From contig CACKEY010000001.1 in NCBI GenBank assembly GCA_902599315.1, positions 361,328 to 425,327 of the forward strand: 64,000 nt of DNA, in the 5' to 3' direction. Source of the stretch: an uncultured SAR86 cluster bacterium. Lineage in GTDB: Bacteria > Pseudomonadota > Gammaproteobacteria > Magnimaribacterales > D2472. The notes beneath the pieces are model-generated. The model was not told the origin of the DNA, did no database searches, and saw nothing but the letters and a program-made list of their open reading frames with translations. Each line of letters starts with the position of its first letter. Position 1 is the first letter of the stretch. The position numbers and the translations under genes were made by a program. Shown here in pieces: positions 60,617 to 64,000 of this stretch.

Positions 60617-61339
60617 ATGCTGCGATTGCAGAAATTCCTGGCTCAAGCTGGCTTAGGCTCCCGGCGTTCCTGCGAACAATTTATAAAAGATAATAAAGTT
60701 TTTGTGAACGGAAAAGTTGCAGTTATAGGAACAAAGGTAGCTGAGAATGATGAAGTTATCTTTGATGGTAAAAGAGTGCTTCTAAAAACTGCAGATTTAA
60801 AAGTTATCATGCTGAATAAGCCGAGAGGTGTCCTCTCATCAAAGAAAGATGATAAGAAGATTAAGCTTGTATTTGATTTTTTGCCAAAGGTCTCTAATGA
60901 ACCTGATTGGATAGCAGTTGGAAGGCTTGATATCAACACTTCTGGACTGATGTTATTTACTAATGATGGAGCACTGGCGCATAAATTAATGCATCCCTCA
61001 TTTAAAATTGATCGTGAGTATCTTGTTAGAGCTAGAGGCAGCTTTAATGAGCAAAAGAGAAAAAATATGTTGTCAGGTGTAACAATTGAAAACGAAATTT
61101 ACCAGTTTTCAGATATTGTGCCAGGAGAGAAACAAAGCTCTAATCAATGGTTTTCAGTTTGTATGCTTACAGGTAAAAACCGTGAAGTTAGAAAACTTTT
61201 TGAATCGCAAGACTTAGAAGTTAGCAGATTGAAAAGAGTGAGGATCGGTCCAATATTTTTACCTTCAACTTTAAGGGAAGGTTCATGTATCAATCTTAAT
61301 GAATCTCAAATAAAAGAACTGAAGAACTATGGAAAGTGA
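60617..61339 (+). CDS. rluB: 23S rRNA pseudouridine synthase (RluB family)
   Basis: A 240-residue pseudouridine synthase of the RsuA/RluB/E/F class. The N-terminal S4 RNA-binding domain (LRLQKFLAQAGLGSRRSCEQ) is followed by the catalytic GRLDINTSGLMLFTNDG with the active Asp near residue 103. The KLMHPSFKIDREYLVRARG and TGKNREVRKLFES motifs are also there. The scpB-rluB adjacency supports RluB (U2605 of 23S rRNA) over related enzymes. It overlaps the next gene by 11 bases. Confidence 0.92.
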   Translation: MLRLQKFLAQAGLGSRRSCEQFIKDNKVFVNGKVAVIGTKVAENDEVIFDGKRVLLKTADLKVIMLNKPRGVLSSKKDDKKIKLVFDFLPKVSNEPDWIAVGRLDINTSGLMLFTNDGALAHKLMHPSFKIDREYLVRARGSFNEQKRKNMLSGVTIENEIYQFSDIVPGEKQSSNQWFSVCMLTGKNREVRKLFESQDLEVSRLKRVRIGPIFLPSTLREGSCINLNESQIKELKNYGK

Positions 61340-61913
61340 AAAGGCTTATAGATCATTGCTTAAAGTCTCTAAAGAAAAAGAATTTGAAAAGCTTGGGAAA
61401 TATCTTCAACAATCAAAGTGTATTGAAATTAATTTATCATCACTGCCTTTGGTGGAATATCTCGCCTCGGTAGTTGTTAGTCAACAACTTTCAACAAAGG
61501 CAGCCAAGACTATTTGGTCAAGGGTTCATCCAATTGTTAAAAGTTATAAAGACTATGAAAATTTAGAAAGTGCATTGCGAGAAGCAGGTCTATCAACATC
61601 AAAAGCAAATTATGTAATTGGTTTGATTAATAATTCTCATTTGCAGTCTTTGCATCGAGCTGATTTGCTGAAAATGTCAAACATTGAATTTGAAAAAATA
61701 CTTATTGCAAATAAAGGAATTGGACCATGGTCAGTAAATATGACCAGAATGTTTTACCTGGGAGATACAGATGTTTTGCCGATAAATGATCTTGGAATTA
61801 AGTATGCGCATAAACAATTTTTTCCCGAGCACGAGTTGGACGAGCAGTTTTATAAACCTTTTAGGCCGTGGAGATCATACTTGAGCCTATTTATGTGGAA
61901 GTCACTTTCTTAG
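61329..61913 (+). CDS. DNA-3-methyladenine glycosylase II-like (HhH-GPD) protein
   Basis: A 194-residue AlkA-like alkylbase DNA glycosylase lacking the N-terminal domain of E. coli AlkA. It has VEYLASVVVSQQLSTKAAKTIW near residue 48-69, the helix-hairpin-helix IANKGIGPWSVNMTRMFYLG and the catalytic Asp in VLPINDLGIKYAHK. The closing WRSYLSLFMWKSL is typical of the family. It would excise alkylated purines such as 3-methyladenine. It converges on and overlaps the SDR gene by 23 bases. Confidence 0.88.
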   Translation: MESEKAYRSLLKVSKEKEFEKLGKYLQQSKCIEINLSSLPLVEYLASVVVSQQLSTKAAKTIWSRVHPIVKSYKDYENLESALREAGLSTSKANYVIGLINNSHLQSLHRADLLKMSNIEFEKILIANKGIGPWSVNMTRMFYLGDTDVLPINDLGIKYAHKQFFPEHELDEQFYKPFRPWRSYLSLFMWKSLS

Positions 61914-62637
61914 ATAGGTCAGCATATTCATAATAATGCGCCTTCGAATTAGAACTTTCCTCACTAAAAAACCATAAATAACAACTCATGAGCGCATGAG
62001 GAGTTTTTAATGAATTTGGATTTTCTGCTGGTCTAGCAGATGCTCTCATTTTTGTCTGAGTGGCTCCTGGATCAAAATTAAATACTCTTATAGAAGTAGT
62101 GGTTTCAAATTCATTGGCAAAAATTTCTGCAAGACCTTTTAAACCAAATTTTGAAACTGAGTATGCGCCCCAAAAAGCTCTTCCCATATTAGCAACCCCA
62201 GAGGAAGTAAAAATAATTCTTGGCATGGGTGAATTTTCAAGAATTGGTTTCAGCGTTTTCGTCAGAAGAAAAGGAGCTCTTAGATTTATGTTTAACACCT
62301 CATCCCATTTTGATAATTCGTAATCTTCCAAAGGAGTCATAGTTCCTAAAATTGCAGCATTGTGGATAATGCCATCTAAGATATTAAATTCATCAGAAAC
62401 TGCTCTCAAGATTTCATGAGCCGATTCGTTATTAAGAATAGATAGATCAGCCTCTAAAATTAAGTGTTTCTGAGATTCAAAAGAATGATCCAATTGATCA
62501 TAAACCTCATCCAGTTTAGATGAATTCTTTCCCAATAGGATTATGTTTGAACCAAGTTTTGAAAACTCTTCAGCTAGTACCTTACCTATTCCATCAGTTG
62601 CGCCAGTAATTAGTATAGTGTTATTAGTTAGGTCCAT
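61891..62637 (-). CDS. Short-chain dehydrogenase/reductase (YciK-like)
   Basis: A 248-residue SDR. The cofactor motif is ILITGATDGIGKVLAEEFSK at residues 9-28, NNAA is represented by HNAAILG, and the catalytic Ser and Tyr-x3-Lys are in FTSSGVANMGR and GAYSVSKFGLKG. Order ubiG-phosphatase-SDR matches Pseudomonas, where the third gene is a YciK-type SDR of unknown substrate. Its ATG follows the phosphatase stop directly (TAAATG). Confidence 0.88.
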   Translation of the reverse strand: MDLTNNTILITGATDGIGKVLAEEFSKLGSNIILLGKNSSKLDEVYDQLDHSFESQKHLILEADLSILNNESAHEILRAVSDEFNILDGIIHNAAILGTMTPLEDYELSKWDEVLNINLRAPFLLTKTLKPILENSPMPRIIFTSSGVANMGRAFWGAYSVSKFGLKGLAEIFANEFETTTSIRVFNFDPGATQTKMRASARPAENPNSLKTPHALMSCYLWFFSEESSNSKAHYYEYADLSKKVTST

Positions 62638-63288
62638 TTATATTTGAGAGATCAAATCATACAATTCACTAGGATGATGCGCTCCAAGAATATTTTTATT
62701 TTGATCGCTTGGCTTGAGTGAATACCCAAAGTAACAAGCAATAATATTTGTGCCTGCATTAATTCCCGCTTCAAGATCTTTCTTATGATCACCGATATAA
62801 ATGCAATCAGCAGGATGAATGCCTAGTTCTTTACAGCCAAGTAAAATACCTTCTGGATCAGGCTTAATGGCGCTTAAATGATCAGGACATACAAGCGTTT
62901 TGCAATTTTTAAATATAGTCTCATTCATTAATATTGGTTTGGCAAAACGCAAAGGTTTATTAGTAACTATTCCATAGGGGATATTATCTTGTTCTAAAGA
63001 TGAGAGCATTTCTTTAATTCCATCAAAAGCTCCTCCATGTTTTAGGAGGTTAGATTCATATTCATGCAGAAGTTCTTCTCTTAAAGCAGCACACTTTTGA
63101 TCAGAAGTATCGATGTTGAAGCCTAAGCTTGTAAGCTTCCAACTTCCGTCAGATACATGGCTTCTAATTATCTCTGGATCAAGTTTTGGTTGATTATATT
63201 TTGTAAGTAAATTATCTAGACTAGCAATAAAGTCAGGGGCAGAATCTAGGAGAGTCCCATCAAGATCAAATAAAACACCTTTAGGCAT
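62638..63288 (-). CDS. HAD-family phosphatase (phosphoglycolate or MurNAc-6-phosphate phosphatase)
   Basis: A 216-residue haloacid-dehalogenase phosphatase with motif I GVLFDLDGTLLDSAPDF at the N-terminus, motif II IVTNKP, motif III Lys in SAIKPDPEGILLG and motif IV YIGDHKKDLEAGINAG. By sequence it could be Gph (2-phosphoglycolate) or MupP (MurNAc 6-phosphate, wall recycling); the ubiG-X-yciK position matches Pseudomonas MupP. I start at ATG 63288, which overlaps the ubiG stop by 8 bases; ATG 63300 is also possible. Confidence 0.88.
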   Translation of the reverse strand: MPKGVLFDLDGTLLDSAPDFIASLDNLLTKYNQPKLDPEIIRSHVSDGSWKLTSLGFNIDTSDQKCAALREELLHEYESNLLKHGGAFDGIKEMLSSLEQDNIPYGIVTNKPLRFAKPILMNETIFKNCKTLVCPDHLSAIKPDPEGILLGCKELGIHPADCIYIGDHKKDLEAGINAGTNIIACYFGYSLKPSDQNKNILGAHHPSELYDLISQI

Positions 63289-63982
63289 TTTTAGATCCAT
63301 GCATCATATAGTTTACTCCGAGATCATTGTTTAGATTAGCCGAATGAAAAATAGGATTGTAAAACATCCCTTTACTTTCAATTAATTTTATACCCGCATC
63401 CCTCATAAACTTTTCTAATTCTGATGGCTTGATAAATTTACTCCATTCATGAGTACCTTTTGGCAAAATATTAAAAATGTACTCCGCGCCAACAATTGCG
63501 GTAACGAAAGATCTTGGATTTCTATTCAAAGTCGACAAAAACATATGGCCTCCTGGTTTTAAAAGATCAGCACATGCCTTAATCAACTGACCTGGATCAG
63601 GGACATGTTCAATAACTTCTAAGCAAGATACCACATCATAAGATTTACTCTCTTTTTTTGCTAAATCTTCAGCTGTTATTAATTTATAGTTAATGTCTAC
63701 TTGCATTTTTTTTGCATGGAGTTTCGCAACTTCTATATTTGCATCAGTTACATCAATTGCGGTTACCTTTGCTCCTTTAGCATCGAGAGCCTCAGCTAAA
63801 AGGCCTCCTCCACAACCTACATCGAGAACTTTCAAGCCGTCAATTGGTGACTTTTTATTAATATAGTTTGCTCTGAGGGGATTAATTACATGAAGAGGTT
63901 TGAAATCACCAGTTGGATCCCACCATTTTTCTGCAATTTCAGCAAATTTATTTACTTCATTTTGATCAATATTTTGAGTCAT
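63281..63982 (-). CDS. ubiG: Ubiquinone biosynthesis O-methyltransferase
   Basis: A 233-residue SAM methyltransferase carrying out the two O-methylations of ubiquinone synthesis. It begins with NKFAEIAEKWWDPTGDFKPLH, followed by LRANYI, SAM motif I VLDVGCGGGLLAEALDAKGA near residue 50, VVSCLEVIEHVPDPGQLI and FLSTLNRNPRSF. The C-terminal GMFYNPIFHSANLNNDLGVNYM part matches UbiG. The start ATG is at 63982, so the whole gene is inside the window. It heads the ubiG-phosphatase-SDR operon. Confidence 0.95.
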   Translation of the reverse strand: MTQNIDQNEVNKFAEIAEKWWDPTGDFKPLHVINPLRANYINKKSPIDGLKVLDVGCGGGLLAEALDAKGAKVTAIDVTDANIEVAKLHAKKMQVDINYKLITAEDLAKKESKSYDVVSCLEVIEHVPDPGQLIKACADLLKPGGHMFLSTLNRNPRSFVTAIVGAEYIFNILPKGTHEWSKFIKPSELEKFMRDAGIKLIESKGMFYNPIFHSANLNNDLGVNYMMHGSKNA

Positions 63983-64000
63983 AAAAACTATTTCTTTAAA

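Overview
The window is AT-rich, gene-dense bacterial chromosome carrying about 57 protein genes; I see no rRNA, tRNA, CRISPR array or complete mobile element. Gene content and order are gammaproteobacterial: hemE-gltD-gltB-aroB-aroK-ponA, miaA-hflK-hflC-purA, glyA-nrdR-ribD-ribBA-ribH-nusB, xseB-ispA-dxs, thiL-pgpA-ribA, scpA-scpB-rluB and ubiG-gph-SDR. Low GC, very short spacers, overlapping convergent genes, a large TonB-dependent receptor, a DUF3604 protein and acyl-CoA dehydrogenase/thiolase genes suggest a streamlined marine gammaproteobacterium of the SAR86 type. That assignment is inference from gene content; no marker gene was placed in a tree.

Layout. 1-8.1 kb: a partial FAD/GcvT-type amine dehydrogenase, two saccharopine-dehydrogenase-like reductases facing apart, an S9 peptidase, a CIA30-like exported protein, two small unknown proteins and a PsiE-like membrane protein. 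8.2-19.5 kb: hemE, gltD, gltB, aroB, aroK and ponA, the Pseudomonas order without the pilMNOPQ genes and with gltB inverted. 19.5-28.2 kb: slmA, algC, ilvE, an unusual GT4/methyltransferase/alpha-alpha-toroid cassette, a second methyltransferase, a lipid A acyltransferase and waaA, together a likely envelope-glycan region. 28.2-34.9 kb: P-II, miaA, hflKC, purA and a DUF3604 protein. 34.9-40.5 kb: riboflavin, one-carbon and repair genes. 40.6-49.5 kb: two acyl-CoA dehydrogenases, a TonB receptor, a LETM1-like protein, a thiolase and thiL-pgpA-ribA. 49.5-56.6 kb: dxs-ispA-xseB and an RND efflux pair behind an operator-like palindrome. 56.7-59.1 kb: DAHP synthase followed by a tandem-DnaT-domain protein and a lambda-P-like helicase-loader protein. 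59.2-64 kb: scpAB, rluB, an AlkA-like glycosylase, an SDR, a phosphatase and ubiG.

The most interesting items are: gltD with an obligatory N-terminal extension of about 94 residues that resembles an integrase arm-binding domain, at the edge of the inverted gltB; the DnaT-like/lambda-P-like pair in the aroG operon; the GT4-MT-toroid cassette beside lipid A genes; a lone palindromic operator over the RND promoter; and a degenerate acyl-CoA dehydrogenase paired with an intact one. Genes commonly sit stop-to-start with no gap (TAAATG) and several conserved genes start with TTG.
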